Assembly: GCA_028335825.1 (NCBI GenBank)
Contig: JAIOKI010000015.1
Location: forward strand, 62,001-126,000
DNA length: 64,000 bases
Source: Nosema muscidifuracis
Taxonomy: Eukaryota; Microsporidia; Nosematidae
Reading direction: 5' to 3'
Below are positions 1 through 12,379 of this stretch, piece after piece; the stretch's first letter is position 1, and each line of letters begins with the position of its first letter. The notes under the pieces are model-generated. The model had not been told where the DNA came from. It searched no databases and worked only from the letters and a program-made list of their open reading frames with translations. The position numbers were made by a program, and so were the translations under genes.

Positions 1-1040
1 AATATGTTTTAAACATACCTGATACGCACTAACTCCTAATTATGTTTTTAATAGATCATTTGGGGCCATAAATTTACTAAAAAGTTTAGGACCACTTCGG
101 TTTAAGTATCGTTCTTATAATATTCATTAATACGAATTAGAATACTTAATAACTTTTCTGTCCTATAACCTTCTAATATATGCTTCTGTATCTTATATAA
201 TCTAACCTATTTTTTCAAAATTCTCCTTGAATTGTTTTATCTTGCATCTTTTTAATTTTACAATATTTTATTAATTCTCAGTTCGAAGTATTAATTTTGC
301 ATTCTCTCTTTCTTAGAATGAAATAAATAGTTTTCTTAATTAAATGTCAGAACCATACATCAAGTTTCATATCATATATAGTGAGATATATCATCAACGA
401 CTTACCTTATTTATTATTTTTTTGGTTAAGATCTGAACATCTACCATCTTTTATAAATTTAAACTATTATTTTAATTAATATCTCCTAATTAAAGTCTTT
501 TGTTGAGAGTAGTCCTATAACATAAATAATATACTTATATTAAAATATATTTTTGTACATTAAAATTTTTAATTCTTTTAAAAATAAACCTGTTAGTTTT
601 TACAATAAACAAATTAATGTAAAATATGTTATAAAACAAGTTTTAGAATAAAAAAACTATTATAAAAAACATTCTGAATAAATTATCATTCTCTATTGAA
701 ATATTTTTAGCAAATCATTTTTATATTAAAAAATAAAATTATAAATCTCAAAAGTAAATAGATCAATAAAAAAGTCTAAATATGTAAATAAAAAACTATA
801 TAATAATACTAACTAATCCATAAAGAATAATACCGATGTTTAATTTTTTAACATGATAGTTTTTATTATAAATAAAAAATTTTATGTATAATAATTATTA
901 ATTAAACATCTAACGATAAATAAGAATTGAGATAAAGCATAGATTTCCTAATTTAATAAATATAATAGGTCTAAATACAAAAATTTTAAATTGAAACTTT
1001 TTGTGTTATCTAAACATACAATGAATAAAACGGATTTAAA
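1..1040. other. A+T-rich region without recognised gene
   Basis: No long or recognisable reading frame is seen on either strand. The stretch is very rich in A and T and lies 3' of the minus-strand gene that ends at 1041. No tRNA or repeat was recognised by eye. Confidence 0.6.
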
Positions 1041-2135
1041 TTACTTTTTTAATGCTTGATGTAACATCGAATAGAAAGTCAGTTCAAGGGGACTAAATAA
1101 TAAACGCTCAGAATTATGAAGTTTTAAAGTTTTACTACAAATGATATCTTGCAAATTTTTAGATACAGTACCAGGTAAAGTTTTTCTAATATTATTGATT
1201 ACATAATCATTGTTTATTAAAAGCATTTGGGGATTTTCTTCAATTTGTTCTGGCCCTGATTCGTATAAATAAGATTTAAATGTATCGACAATTTCATCAA
1301 TCATTTTTTCAACCACATATTCTTTAGAGGGATATTGATAACATTCTAAAAAGTATAATCTACAAGACATGTAGTTGTTAATTTTCTCAACTTCTTTATT
1401 AGTCACAGATGAAGAAACATGCGTGTTTCGATCATTATGATCTTGAAGTATTCTACTTATGATCCTTTCAATCTGATCTTTTTTTATATAAACAATAGCT
1501 TTAAAACTATATATAAATGCTATAAGAAGATCTTTGTTGATATCTACATATTTATCAATAAATTTGTTAACTATTCTATCAAAATCTTTATCATACGATG
1601 TATAGAGATTATCCTGTTCATTATTAGCATGATAAATAGATTCACTGGTAATATCATCACTTGATTGAGAGATGGATGTTTCTATATCATTTTCTATTTC
1701 ATCTGTACTGCTTATATTTTCTTTACTGTTGCTAGTTTCTTGATCTTTAACGCTTATATTTTCTTTACTATCAATAGTAGTTTGATTTGTACTGCTTATA
1801 TTTTCTTTACTATTAATAGTCTTTTTATTTCTACTGCTTGTATTTTCTTTACTATTAATAGTTTCTTGATCTTTAATGCTTATATTTTCTTTACTTTTAA
1901 TAGTAGTTTGATTTGTACTGCTTGTATTATTTTTTATGTTACTAGAGTTTTCTCCAATATCGTTTGTTCCTTCATTATCATCTTTATTATCATTAGAAGG
2001 CTTAAACTTCGGGGGATTAGATGGAGGATTTCCTTTACCTTTTTGTAGTCTATCTGGTAACAATAGGTATGCAGATATAATAAGAATAATACTAAATAAA
2101 ATACATATTCCAATTTTATAACTATTTATGGTCAT
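1041..2135 (-). CDS. Type II membrane protein with 14-residue repeats, unknown function
   Basis: A 364-residue intact frame. Residues about 8-26 form one hydrophobic segment (IGICILFSIILIISAYLLL) preceded by few charges, so the protein is probably a signal-anchor membrane protein or is secreted. Residues 30-68 are Pro/Asn/Asp rich. Residues about 70-145 are five 14-residue units ending in (N/K/D)SKEN; units 1 and 4 read SSTNQTTI and units 2 and 5 read S(I/V)KDQET, so the tract has a 42-residue higher-order period. Residues about 165-364 look globular, with several Cys and mixed helices. No family was recognised. The start is supported by a GGG triplet three bases before the ATG. The Ser/Thr/Asn-rich tract fits a surface or spore-wall protein, but this is inference only. 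Confidence 0.8.
   Translation of the reverse strand: MTINSYKIGICILFSIILIISAYLLLPDRLQKGKGNPPSNPPKFKPSNDNKDDNEGTNDIGENSSNIKNNTSSTNQTTIKSKENISIKDQETINSKENTSSRNKKTINSKENISSTNQTTIDSKENISVKDQETSNSKENISSTDEIENDIETSISQSSDDITSESIYHANNEQDNLYTSYDKDFDRIVNKFIDKYVDINKDLLIAFIYSFKAIVYIKKDQIERIISRILQDHNDRNTHVSSSVTNKEVEKINNYMSCRLYFLECYQYPSKEYVVEKMIDEIVDTFKSYLYESGPEQIEENPQMLLINNDYVINNIRKTLPGTVSKNLQDIICSKTLKLHNSERLLFSPLELTFYSMLHQALKK
1700..1930 (-). repeat. 42-bp coding tandem repeat (higher-order 126 bp)
   Basis: Five in-frame copies of a 42-bp unit inside the membrane-protein gene. On the plus strand each unit contains a recognisable tattttctttact core. The A-B-C-A-B order of unit variants suggests that a three-unit block was duplicated. 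Confidence 0.8.
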
Positions 2136-2144
2136 TAGCCCATA
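2136..2144 (-). promoter_or_regulatory. GGG triplet before start codon
   Basis: On the minus strand the sequence reads GGGCTAATG, with GGG three bases before the ATG. A CCC- or GGG-like motif at or just before the start codon is a known feature of many microsporidian genes. It supports this start. Confidence 0.5.
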
Positions 2145-3998
2145 TTGATTATGATTTTGTTTTATAATTAAATCTATAATTATATTAAAATAAATGTATC
2201 AGTAAATTATATTAAAAATAAATGTATCAGTACATTATTTATTAAATAAATTCTTTCTAAGATACATTCATTTTATTATTTTTCGTAATAAAAATGAAAT
2301 ATTTGACAGTTAATTATGATTTAATTTACAATTATTTATGTTTATCCAATATAAAATAAAAAGTATTTATATATGCATAATACTATATATGGATCAATCT
2401 TTAGTATTAAAACTTTCTGGTTATACATTTATTATTCGTCATTTTACAATTTAAACACGTCATATAAGACGCAAATAAACAATTTTCTTATTCTTTATTT
2501 ATTATTAAAAGTCTGATTATTAGTGCTGGTTCATTGTCTGAAACTAATTATGATCATTTTAAACATTTAAAAACTAGAAGAAACAGAAGGCAAAAATATT
2601 TATTCTTTATTATGTATTTGAAGCCATACTCATTAATAATTAAACATTCCTAATTTAATATAAATTAATATTATTCATTCTACAAACATCAAAGAGACCC
2701 AGAATAACGGTCTATATAGCGAGAAATAAAACGAATATAACCACTAAAAGCCATTTAGACATCGTATTGTTCCTTTAATTAACAAAGATGATTAAGCATT
2801 ATGTGCTCTCTAAGGCGGGAACATACTTCTAGTAAAAAACAATAACTGTTCTCAATGAAATGATATTACTGAGACAGTCAATCACTAAATAACGCAACAA
2901 AGCTTTAAGATACTTATATAAAATTTTATAAAAATTATAAACTGAATAAAATAAAGAAAATAAGAAATTACTAAGTACAAGAATGTAAAACGAATAAGTA
3001 TTGGTTTTAGAGTTGTAAGTAGTAATAAGATAAAATACAACAAGCCGGATATATTCATAATTGACAAAGTAAGGAAAAAATTATTATAGTAGAAGTAAGA
3101 ATAACGAGATTCAATAATTTAAAAACTGTTGAAACAGAAAAGAAATATAAGTACGATCTAATAGGTAACTATAATGCATCAATGTATTAATATAAGTCAA
3201 GAATTATATTGTATGTAATTAACTTTCACCAAGAAAATAGAAAAGAATAAAAATACACGATATGACTGCGGCATATGTGCAGAAAAGAGTCCCCAAGATG
3301 ATTTTAGAAAACTTAACACTGGAAAACTATTGAGAAGCAATTAATGAGGAATATAGTACTGAGATAAATGTAGTTTAGAAGTTAAATATTCCTGTATAAA
3401 GACAGTTTATAATGATGATCTAAATCTAAATAAATATATTCATCATACAATTAATTATATTTTATATGATAATACTTTATATTTATAAAATATTTAATAA
3501 AAGTTTTTATATATATAATTAGTCTATTTTCTATTAATTATATTTTTGATGCATAATGCTTTATTAAATATTAGCTAAAGTTTCTCGTTTTCAAAAAAGG
3601 ATTTACTTTTGTTATTAGAAATTAAAAAAGACGAATTTTAACTTTTTTTATGTTGAGTATTCTTCAAATATAATTAATTTTGTTTAAGACACTAACAAAC
3701 TGTTTTAAATTTGTAAACCTATGAAGTGCGGTCAGTCTTCAAATAAATTCTATAATGATTTCGATAAATATTTTATTATAATTCTCTTTATTCATCTTTA
3801 TCACTAATAACAAAAATCATCTAAATATATTTTCGAAAAAATTAATTATAACATTAGTTTAAATATAAAGAGAAAAAAAATCAATATAGTAGAATATTTG
3901 TGTATAAAGCCAGACAAATATAACAATTTATTAGGTATATTTTAGCGAAGTCCAACTTTTAATAGTAATATAATAGTTTGAAAAAAATAATCAAATAT
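2145..3998. other. A+T-rich non-coding region with one dispersed repeat
   Basis: A short direct duplication with unit aattatattaaaataaatgtatcagta lies near 2180-2235. A copy of a dispersed repeat lies at 2420-2545 (separate entry). Near 3270-3380 there is a decayed frame reading KRVPKMILENLTLENY that could be a capsid-gene fossil of an LTR element, but it is too short to place. No intact gene is seen. Confidence 0.4.
2420..2545 (-). repeat. Dispersed repeat A, copy 1 (possible solo LTR)
   Basis: The reverse complement of this segment resembles 24550-24740 and 54150-54330 (both plus). Shared words are an (A)TCAGACT core, AATAAA(T/C)AAAGAATGA and GTA(A/G)AATGACGA at similar spacing. The family has no evident coding sequence. 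It could be a solo LTR or another non-coding element; termini could not be defined by eye. Confidence 0.45.
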
Positions 3999-6150
3999 GT
4001 TGGATATTTCTATAAATAGAGGATACAATACATATTGTTATATTTACCATTCTCAAAATGGCAGCTGATACAACAACTTCGTTTATTGGAATGAAAGCAT
4101 TCCATATTAGAAATAACAATGAAAATAATAGATTTCATGAGATTTGAGATGTATTTAAAAATATATCTAGACAAGAAAAGAATTTAAAATTTTTGTTATT
4201 TACTTTAAAAACTGCTATTTTTTCAAACAATATCGTTGAATTAAAATGTTGTAGATGCAATACAAGACAAGAAGTACTTTACTGTTATTGATTAGAAAGA
4301 ACAAAAAAATACTAAAACTAGCATTGTACAAAATCGTTTATTTTGACGATAGATGCGTCAGATAAGTTATAGGGAAATTGAGAGAACATAATAATAAACT
4401 TCGTTTATAATTGAGCATTCAAAAATCAATGAATGTAGAAAAGAAATTAGAATCAACAAAAGCAGATTTTATCGTTATGGCTTGAAGTATATTACATTTC
4501 GACTTTTATTTGAGAGGTATAAAGTTAAAGTATTTACATAGCAACAAACTTTATCAGCTATGAAGTAAAAACATATTTAGAATTCTAAGGTTAGAAGAAT
4601 ACTTGAAAACCTATTAGAGTACGATTTCACATTTTAGTATAAAAAGTAAAGATTTTGCGACATAAATGCAATTAGTAGAATCTACGAAGAGTCGAAAAAA
4701 AGAGAAAAAGTAATAATGTATTAATTGAAGCGGATGGAAAATGATATTATACTATTTTTGTAAGTAAAAGAAATTTAAGACTAGCTCATAAAAAAGTAAT
4801 GGCGCATATGGGAATAAATGCAATGGTGTATTAAATTATAAAGGAAAATTACTGTCCAAAGCTTAAAGAATCTATTAAGGAATATTTAAAGAACTGTGAT
4901 CTTTGCGTAAAATTAACCAAAAAACACTGGAAGGTGTAGAGTTTTTAGGAACAAAAAAGTCATCATAAATATTTGTTATGGATTTAATATTCATTGACCA
5001 AAAATAATAATACTGATGTATATCAATTACTTTACAAGATTATGCAGATTAAAAGGTTTAAGCACTTGAAGCTGTCTGCAGTGAAAAAAAGCTATAGAAT
5101 AAATTCTTAACGAACATGGAATTCCTGAGAAATTAATAAGCGATAAAGGAAGTAATGGCAAATCAAAATGTAAATCGTTATAAATTTCTGTGTAAAAGCA
5201 TCGAGCCAATAGTAAAATAGAAATGCTACATAGAAATATAAAGCAAATAATCAAGACACATTTCTAACTATATTTGAGAATATTGAACAAAATGAAATAA
5301 TACCAGATACAGAAACATCGATTTCACACATAACAAAGTTTGGGTAAATTAGATGAATGAAAATCTTAGAGAATGTAATAGTAGAAATTTAAAATATGCA
5401 AACGAGTTCAAAAAATCCCAAGAGAAAATAGATTTAGAAAATGAAGTATATATCCAATAGAATGTGTTTTTGTTACAAGATAAATTAAAAAATCGTCCTG
5501 AAGACTTAAGAATGATACAAAAGAGAATGTAAAATGCTTCTTATTTATTATAAGTAGAAAATAAAATTATTAAGAAAAGCAATTTGCAGTTAAAATTAGC
5601 AATTGTGAAATAAGAGAGTTGAAGACTTAAAAAATACTACTCATACATGAAGAACTATATCAATTCAAACATTAAGATGAAATTAAGACTATTAAAACTA
5701 CAAACAGCATTGGAAGACGAGATGAAATCTAATTTAGAATTAGGAATTGCGAATTGAAATAAGCGAACTGATCGGGGTTTGTAAATTTTGTAGACAATTA
5801 AAACTATATTAAAGTAATATTCAGCACCAAAAATAGTATTGAGATAATATACAATACTGTACTAAAGTCAGAGAAGAACTAAAGTTAAAGGGAGCGACCG
5901 AAAAAAAACGATTATTAAATATTTAGGATTTTTGTTTAGTACATAAAATTTAGAAACAGCGATGATGTTTATTATCATACTGATTTCAATGCTTTTTGTG
6001 TTCATATAAATCTAATATGTAGAGAAAATAGGAATGGAATCAATTCTAAGTTAAATCACTGTAATTTTTGTAAGATAGCAGTACATAAAGATCGAAATTG
6101 ATATAATAAGAAAGATGAAAATAGTGACCCAAAGGCTATTTTAGTAGGGA
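3999..6150 (+). mobile_element. Fossil Ty3/gypsy-like LTR element, fragment 1
   Basis: An LTR-like start, TGTTGGATATTTCTATAAAT, with a TATA-like box opens at about 3999. A capsid-like reading start (MAADTTTSF) follows near 4058. An integrase is recognisable from about 4780: a zinc-binding H-H-C-C region containing NCDLCVK, then core remnants reading GIPEKLISDKGSN (about 5110-5150) and HRNIKQ (about 5225). The protease and reverse transcriptase expected between capsid and integrase are not seen here, so the copy appears internally deleted or rearranged. It is heavily decayed with many breaks and is old. Confidence 0.65.
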
Positions 6151-7660
6151 TGTTGGATATTTTTTTAAATAGAGAAAACAATAAATGCCTTGTATTTACT
6201 GTTCTCAACACTAAATCTTATTGGTACATCCTAAATTTGCGTGTCATGTATCCCTACTAAATCTATGAAAATTAATTCCGAGTAGTACGATACCAATCTT
6301 CCAATTTAATTGATACGCAAAGGGTTAAAGAACTTTACAGAGCATATTCGAAGTTTTTGAAGATTATTCTATTGAATAATATATTTATAAGCGGATTATG
6401 ATAAATAAAGGTTCAAATGTAGGCTATAAAATTTAGTAAAATAAATTTCTATAGTGTTTCTAAGTTTGTTATAGGAGAGAGCGAGAAAAATTAGTCATGA
6501 AAAGACTTAATGAAGATAATTAAGGACAATAAAGAATACATTAAAAATCTAGATGTAAATATAAAGCAAGTGTTAAAAGTAAAAATTTAGTCTGAAAGAA
6601 GAACATAGAATAATAATTGAATTTAAAAATTGCTTTTAATGTGGAAGAGATCTCTATAGAAATAAATATACAAAACTTAAATTATCGAATGAAATAATTG
6701 ATGTGGAAGAAATTACAAAGAACACAAATAAAAAATTTTCGATGTTTCTTCAAATATAAGGTAAATTGAAAAGCGAAAAGGTTTCTATTTTAGTTGATAC
6801 AGAAGCAATGTTGTTTTTATTAACTAAAAAAATCAAAGAATTGATTGTCTCTAAAGCCATAGGAGATATACTTGTCAACATGAATTGCATTATAGAATTA
6901 GATGTTTGCCATTGATGTCTATTTATCGAGAAACTCAAGTAAGGATATCATCTTAGGAGGAAAAAACTTAACTAGGGTGAAATTCAATATCGACTATTAA
7001 TATAAAACATTGTAAAATTTTTGATTTTAGAGGTAATACATCTTTTAACTCTTTATAATAAGCTTACACATGAAATATTTAATTTCTTGGTTTAAGACAT
7101 ATTTTCAGACATGGCCTAGTGAAAACGATTATAAGTGACTAAAGAATAGAACCTAATAACAAACTAGTCAAAGTCGCATCTGAGTTATTTGTTAGTAAAT
7201 TTAAGCATTCACTCCGTATAAACTGGAAACAAAAGGATTATTCGAGAGAACTAAACAATCAATTATAATAAAGATGAGCTACGTGAGTAAATATTAAAAG
7301 AATTAGAATCGAATGCTTTTCTATATACAAAACATCTGTAGTTGGAAGTTATACACAAAAATTAGGACCAAAATCATAAAGTTATTCTAGTACATGTGTA
7401 GCTTAAGATGTAAGATTATTCGACTATCAAGAGTTGACTAGAAAGACCTATAACCACTTGAAAATTTTACATTAATTAATTGAAATACCAATACAGACAC
7501 TACTTGTGGAAATACAACCCTTCCCTTCGAAAGTAATATAATCTTGTATAACAGCAAAACTACTCTTTATCGCAATGACCTTCGTAAAGTAAAAGTTAGA
7601 AACTAAAATTAAAGCATTAAGAAGGAAAAAAAGAGAGATTTTGGTATTAGTATCAAGTTT
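6151..7660 (+). mobile_element. Fossil Ty3/gypsy-like LTR element, fragment 2
   Basis: The segment opens with TGTTGGATATTTTTTTAAAT, nearly the same start as the fragment at 3999, so the two are probably LTR or leader copies of one family. A CCHC-like zinc knuckle remnant (C-F-x-C-G-R) lies near 6635, an aspartic-protease remnant (ILVDTEAMLFLL) near 6790, and the beginning of a reverse transcriptase may follow after 7240. It is decayed with many breaks. Together with fragment 1 it samples most parts of a Ty3-like element, but not in canonical order. Confidence 0.55.
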
Positions 7661-8242
7661 TAAATATCATATATAAAATATTTGAATTTTTATCCTCGTA
7701 CTGTTGAAAATAACCGAAAAAGGGAGGTGACATACTTTGTTTCTTATGAGAATCACAGTACTAGATAACACAAATTAGATTGAGAAGGATCGGAGAATAT
7801 TCAACCAACCCTCTTACCTACATAATATTTAACTTAAACCTATAAGTGGAATGTTGGGAGATGTTAAAACATAGGTCGCGCTTTAAACCAATTTTTGTAA
7901 CTTCCATACCCTCGGGTATGTTCCTTCTTAAAAATATCTTCTGATATATTATTTTATTAGATGTTTATTAATCTTTGTTTTAACTTCACTTTTTTCTAAC
8001 AATGTTTTTTTTTCAATTTTTCCTTCATCTTTATTTTATAAATTTTTAATAACGAATGTTTGAAAGTTTAAATAATTTATATTAGCGTAATGATAAAGAT
8101 TTATCTTCTGTTCATAGCTATGATTATGACAGTAATTAATATATATTGATGTTTTAGCAATGATAAAACAAAAAATTGCGATGAAAGTATATTAAAAAGT
8201 TTTAGAATTTAGTATAAATTGCTTTTATAAAAATATTTATTG
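7661..8242. other. Non-coding region with a GC-rich hairpin
   Basis: No gene is seen. A short perfect hairpin, CATACCC-tc-GGGTATG, lies at about 7896-7911 in a small G+C-richer patch that also has the words CATAGGTCGCGC and GTTGGGAGATGTT. This may be an LTR end or a transcript-end structure; nothing else supports either. Confidence 0.35.
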
Positions 8243-8350
8243 GAAAATAAAATCAGTATAGAAGAAAAACCACCTGGCCACCAAAATATCCGCTAAGAAA
8301 ACAAACATCAATAGTGCGATTTACACGCCAGCATACTTTTACGGCCTTGA
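8243..8350 (-). repeat. Dispersed repeat B, 5'-truncated copy
   Basis: The reverse complement matches 53655-53765 closely by eye: GTATGCTGGCGT(A/G)TAAA, CGCACTATT(T/G)ATGTTTG, GGTGGCC(G/A)GGTGG and TATACTGATTTTATTTT occur in the same order and spacing. The 5' hairpin half of the 53.6 kb copy is missing here, so this copy is 5'-truncated. Confidence 0.75.
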
Positions 8351-9806
8351 TTTAAGATAAATTGCTTTTATTATTATTTTTAAGATCTAAAAACATAAGT
8401 TTGCAAAAGATATATAAAATTTAAAAATTATCTCTGCATTCTTCTATTAATAGCGATCACAATCAATATAGAAATAAACAAAAATAGTTTTATATTACTT
8501 GTTGAGTAGTAAAAGTGTCCCTTGACACCTCTGAATGATGTTAAAGATAATTCAATTATATTCACCTACTATCAAATATGTTAGAAAGTTATAATACCAA
8601 ATATAATAAAGAAAAAAGTGTTCAAAACACGCCATTAAATCTTAGCCTTGACATATTTAAAGATACTTTTCAGAAATAGTTCGGTAATCTAAATAAATTA
8701 TAATTATAAATATTATGGAAGATTCTAGAATAATGATAAAAAACAAAATAAAATGAAAATTATTGGACACGACCTTCTCTCATGTTTAAGAGAATGACAA
8801 AAAGACCATAGTTAGAGTTACACATTAAATTTATCATAAATACTTAAACACCGAACATATAAGATGTTTATTTTTCTAAAAAGAAATTAACAATTGATTC
8901 AAATTCAATACTCAAGACTTCTTTTTAAATTATGATTTAACTTATAAAATGTATGTTCAAGAAAACGAACAAAAATATAAGAATAAAGTATTTAAATTCT
9001 ATAAATAAAATAGTAGTAATTCAAATACTTTTCTTGAATGTTAAGAAATTAAGTTGGAATTTAACTTTTAAAAATAATATATAAGTTACCACATGTGAAC
9101 TGTAACGATAATACATTTAAATCATTCATATAGCCAATATTACAACTCAATATGTTCAAAAATAGGTATGAAACATAAATTCTAAAACATATTGTTACAG
9201 TCGAAAATGTCGTCAGAAATTGAATCAAATAACAATTTATACTATTTTTCGACAAAGATGTATTTTTAGCACAACAAGAATATCATTATAAAAGGATTTT
9301 ATTACTCATGTGCTTACTATTGAAATTTCTTAATTATCCGCAGCTGCAATAAAAATTATCGAAATAATTTTTCAAGTTTTTAAGAGAATATATCGTGGTT
9401 GAAGATTTTGAGAGAAAAAATATAATTATCAACACTTTAAGCTAAATTATTTTTAATAAATCTCGAATTTCTTCCATTACTAAGGATTGTTCTAACGTCA
9501 AATAGGATCCGACTTTATTTACTTCATAAATTCTAACAATGTAGATGCTGTGTGTCTAAATCTTAAATAAAATCTGTCTACGCGTATCAGTATTGATATA
9601 AAAACGAATTCTTGCAATTATCTTGTACCTTATATTAAGTTCTAGATGAAAATTTGGTTCAGCACTCTGATATATTTTTGTCGATAATAAATTTTATTAT
9701 TATGTATTGGAATTTGATCTATAGAATTTATATTTTTTATCAAAAATGTTTAATTCAGTGCATCATTGTATCAGACTAACAATCTCGCTCTAAATTTAAT
9801 ACAGTA
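8351..9806. other. Non-coding region, nothing recognised
   Basis: No intact frame or recognisable relic. One small hairpin, GTGTC-cctt-GACAC, lies near 8516-8529. Confidence 0.5.
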
Positions 9807-11068
9807 ATTCTTATCTCATCTATTGCATTTCATAAAAGCACATAAAAATTAATGTAAAAGGACCTGCCTCATCGTTCATTGTCTTAAATTATTAAAAGAA
9901 CATATAATCATTCAACCCTATGTTTTTGCTTCATAATATTTTTTCGATAACAGAGTTGATTCACTAATTTATTTATTAACAGATAAAACCTCTCAACTTG
10001 CCTTGGACTCAAATACATATTGCTCAACCTTTAACATATAATTTTTAGACACAATTCTATAATCGTTTAATAGTTAAATCCAATCCCATTATTATTATGC
10101 AGTATAAATATTATTTAAAATGAAATGATATAATTGAAACGATCTTATCTTATAGAAGCGCTATAAAACAGTAACTGATAAATCTATTTATAGCCATTAT
10201 TGAGGTCGTTATATAATCTGTGATTGATGAAGTCTACGAAAATAATTTATATTTTTCCTGGATATCGATTTCTTATCCTAATTCATATAAATATATTGAT
10301 TTTGATCTTCGGTAATGTTTATGCAGTATTGTATAAAAAATTACAATGTCCTCAGACTGTGAGCAATATTTATAAGTAATAAGAAATTGAAACCCATATA
10401 ATAATTAGAATAGTCATTTTATAAAATTAGACTAGAATGATTCGTATGTGATTCCATAGTAATTTAGTTTTTTAATCACTAATCGCAAATGTCTTTGAAA
10501 CATTATTGCTGTATCTGCAGTTTATTTATGCCATTAGACTCGATGTATTTATATATGATTAGAAATCAATTCAACAAATTTAAGATAACATTGATGATGT
10601 GCAATTATTTAATAAAGTAAAAATGTAATTTAAAAGCATATAATCGAATATTTTATAATTAAATTCAAAATTAATGTTCAAGGTAATATCAAAATTTTAT
10701 ATAAAAACTTGGCCACTGACAGAAAAGATGATTATGTTAGAGTTAGTGCTCTGGATAAGACAGGCATTAAATTTCTAAAAAAGTGAATTTTTAAAAATGG
10801 ATGCTTTATATTAGCTGAAAATGCAAAAATAAATTGAAAAAAAACAGTTTTCCTTCAAATACTAATGCCAAGGTTAGTATAAAAATTATATTTGAATCGT
10901 TAAATAAAATGAAGAACATCATGAATAATGGTCAAATGTTATAGGATGATGTATCTAATATTAATATTTTTGATCTGATGGTTGTGTAGATATGTCTGCA
11001 TGAAAAAATGCAATTTGATGAGAAGAATATTAGTCATACAGTTGAGCATACTGGTGTAATTATTATGC
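9807..11068 (+). repeat. 1.26 kb inverted duplication, left arm
   Basis: This segment is matched, in reverse complement and over its whole length, by 31697-32959. By eye the two arms differ at only a few positions per hundred. Inside it (about 10430-11068, plus) is a decayed frame for an unrecognised protein, with phrases such as LYKNLATDRKDDYVRVSAL and NISHTVEHTGVIIMP. Both arms carry the same decay, so duplication came after the frame died. The 20.6 kb between the arms holds the intact LINE and the HECT gene. Confidence 0.85.
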
Positions 11069-11149
11069 CATGAGCCTGTTTTTATCCAAAGTTATAGAAG
11101 AAATACATATAATAAAAATGATTAAAATATAATTTGCCAAAAGTACAAA

Positions 11150-12370
11150 TAAATTTTTTATTAGGTATTAGATTTGCAGTTTCAACGTTTCTTTATAACA
11201 AGGAGCTTTCTTGTCAGCATTTTATTCTATTCTTAGCTCTCTAGCCTCTAGATCTGCATACTTAAAGGACAAAAGTTCTAATCTAGAGTCATTTTTAACA
11301 CTCTGAACTATATATCCTTAAACAGCATTATTATTTATTCTTTTCCATAAATTTTAGAGTACTTAGTTACCCGCCTTCTTATGTCATCGCAAAAGAGATT
11401 ATTCTCGTCTTGTATTTTTACATTTAGCCCCAGTGATTATCTAGAATATGGTACTTGTACTTTTTAACTACTGAGTAATTGGTATTTATTACTTTATAAA
11501 TTATGAATATGTCTGAAATATTGTTTATTATCTTTACATATTCTTGTATTCTTATATATACACTACTTTCTATTATTTTATAAAAATATGAATTCTTGTA
11601 CTGAGTGGTTTCGGATATTTTTAGAGTTTCTATATCCGTGCATAAGACAAATCTGTAGAAAAAATTATTTCAGTATTTCGTTATGTTTTTTTAATATAAT
11701 CAGGTGAAAGCATTTTCTCACTTCGAGTGATTAAGTAATCTAAATTTTATATTCTATCGTTATAGTGTCAGCATCTTTGTCTTTTATTCAGACAAATATT
11801 TCTATCTTGTAATGTACATAATGCTTCTTCTTTTCTTGGCGAGATGTTTCCTTTTGTAAGCCAGATAGATTATTTTTCAATCCTAATAAATAATTAATCG
11901 TTAATTCATTCAATATCAATGAATAGATCTCTTCAATGTATATATTTCAATTTTTCGCAATTTATTTCTTAAGAATCATTTTTCTTTTGTGTTTTCAAAC
12001 AAATTAACCAATTTTAATATTATGCTCTAAATTTTAAGCTCGAACTAGAAAGTTCTTTTTCTAATTCTTTTTTGAAAAGATATAAGTGTTTTTTACATGC
12101 GAGCTGCTTATGTACATGGTACTTTGTCTGGGTTACTTTTGCTTTATTGTCTACCTCTCTATATATTGAACTCGATATTAATATTTCAACATCTTAGTTT
12201 ATGAGCGGCAATGTATATTGATTAATGCCACTGATCAAGCTTCTTGCATTTAAAGATATTTAGAGTTGCTCTACTCTATTTATTATCAAATAAATTTCTT
12301 TCTGTTGGTCCTAGATGTTTGTATCCCTATGTATTTCTATGCCAAATTATATATAATGTAAAGGATTATA
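11150..12370 (-). mobile_element. Decayed LINE (R4/Dong-like), 3' part
   Basis: On the minus strand the frames resemble the C-terminal third of the LINE at 14176-17686. TKYHVHKQLACKKHLYL matches the intact KYQIHLQPACKERLYL, IRNHSVQEF matches IRGHSVQEI before the endonuclease, and RRVTKYSKIYGKE matches DGVVTKYHQKYIRE near the end. Several stops and frameshifts are present. The 5' part of the element is absent. Confidence 0.7.
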
Positions 12371-12379
12371 CATCTAATA

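Noticed and set aside
1419-2121. Plus-strand frames at 1419-1664, 1665-2048 and 1936-2121
   Set aside because: They are antisense shadows of the minus-strand membrane-protein gene; the repeats make them look Phe/Ile rich and open.
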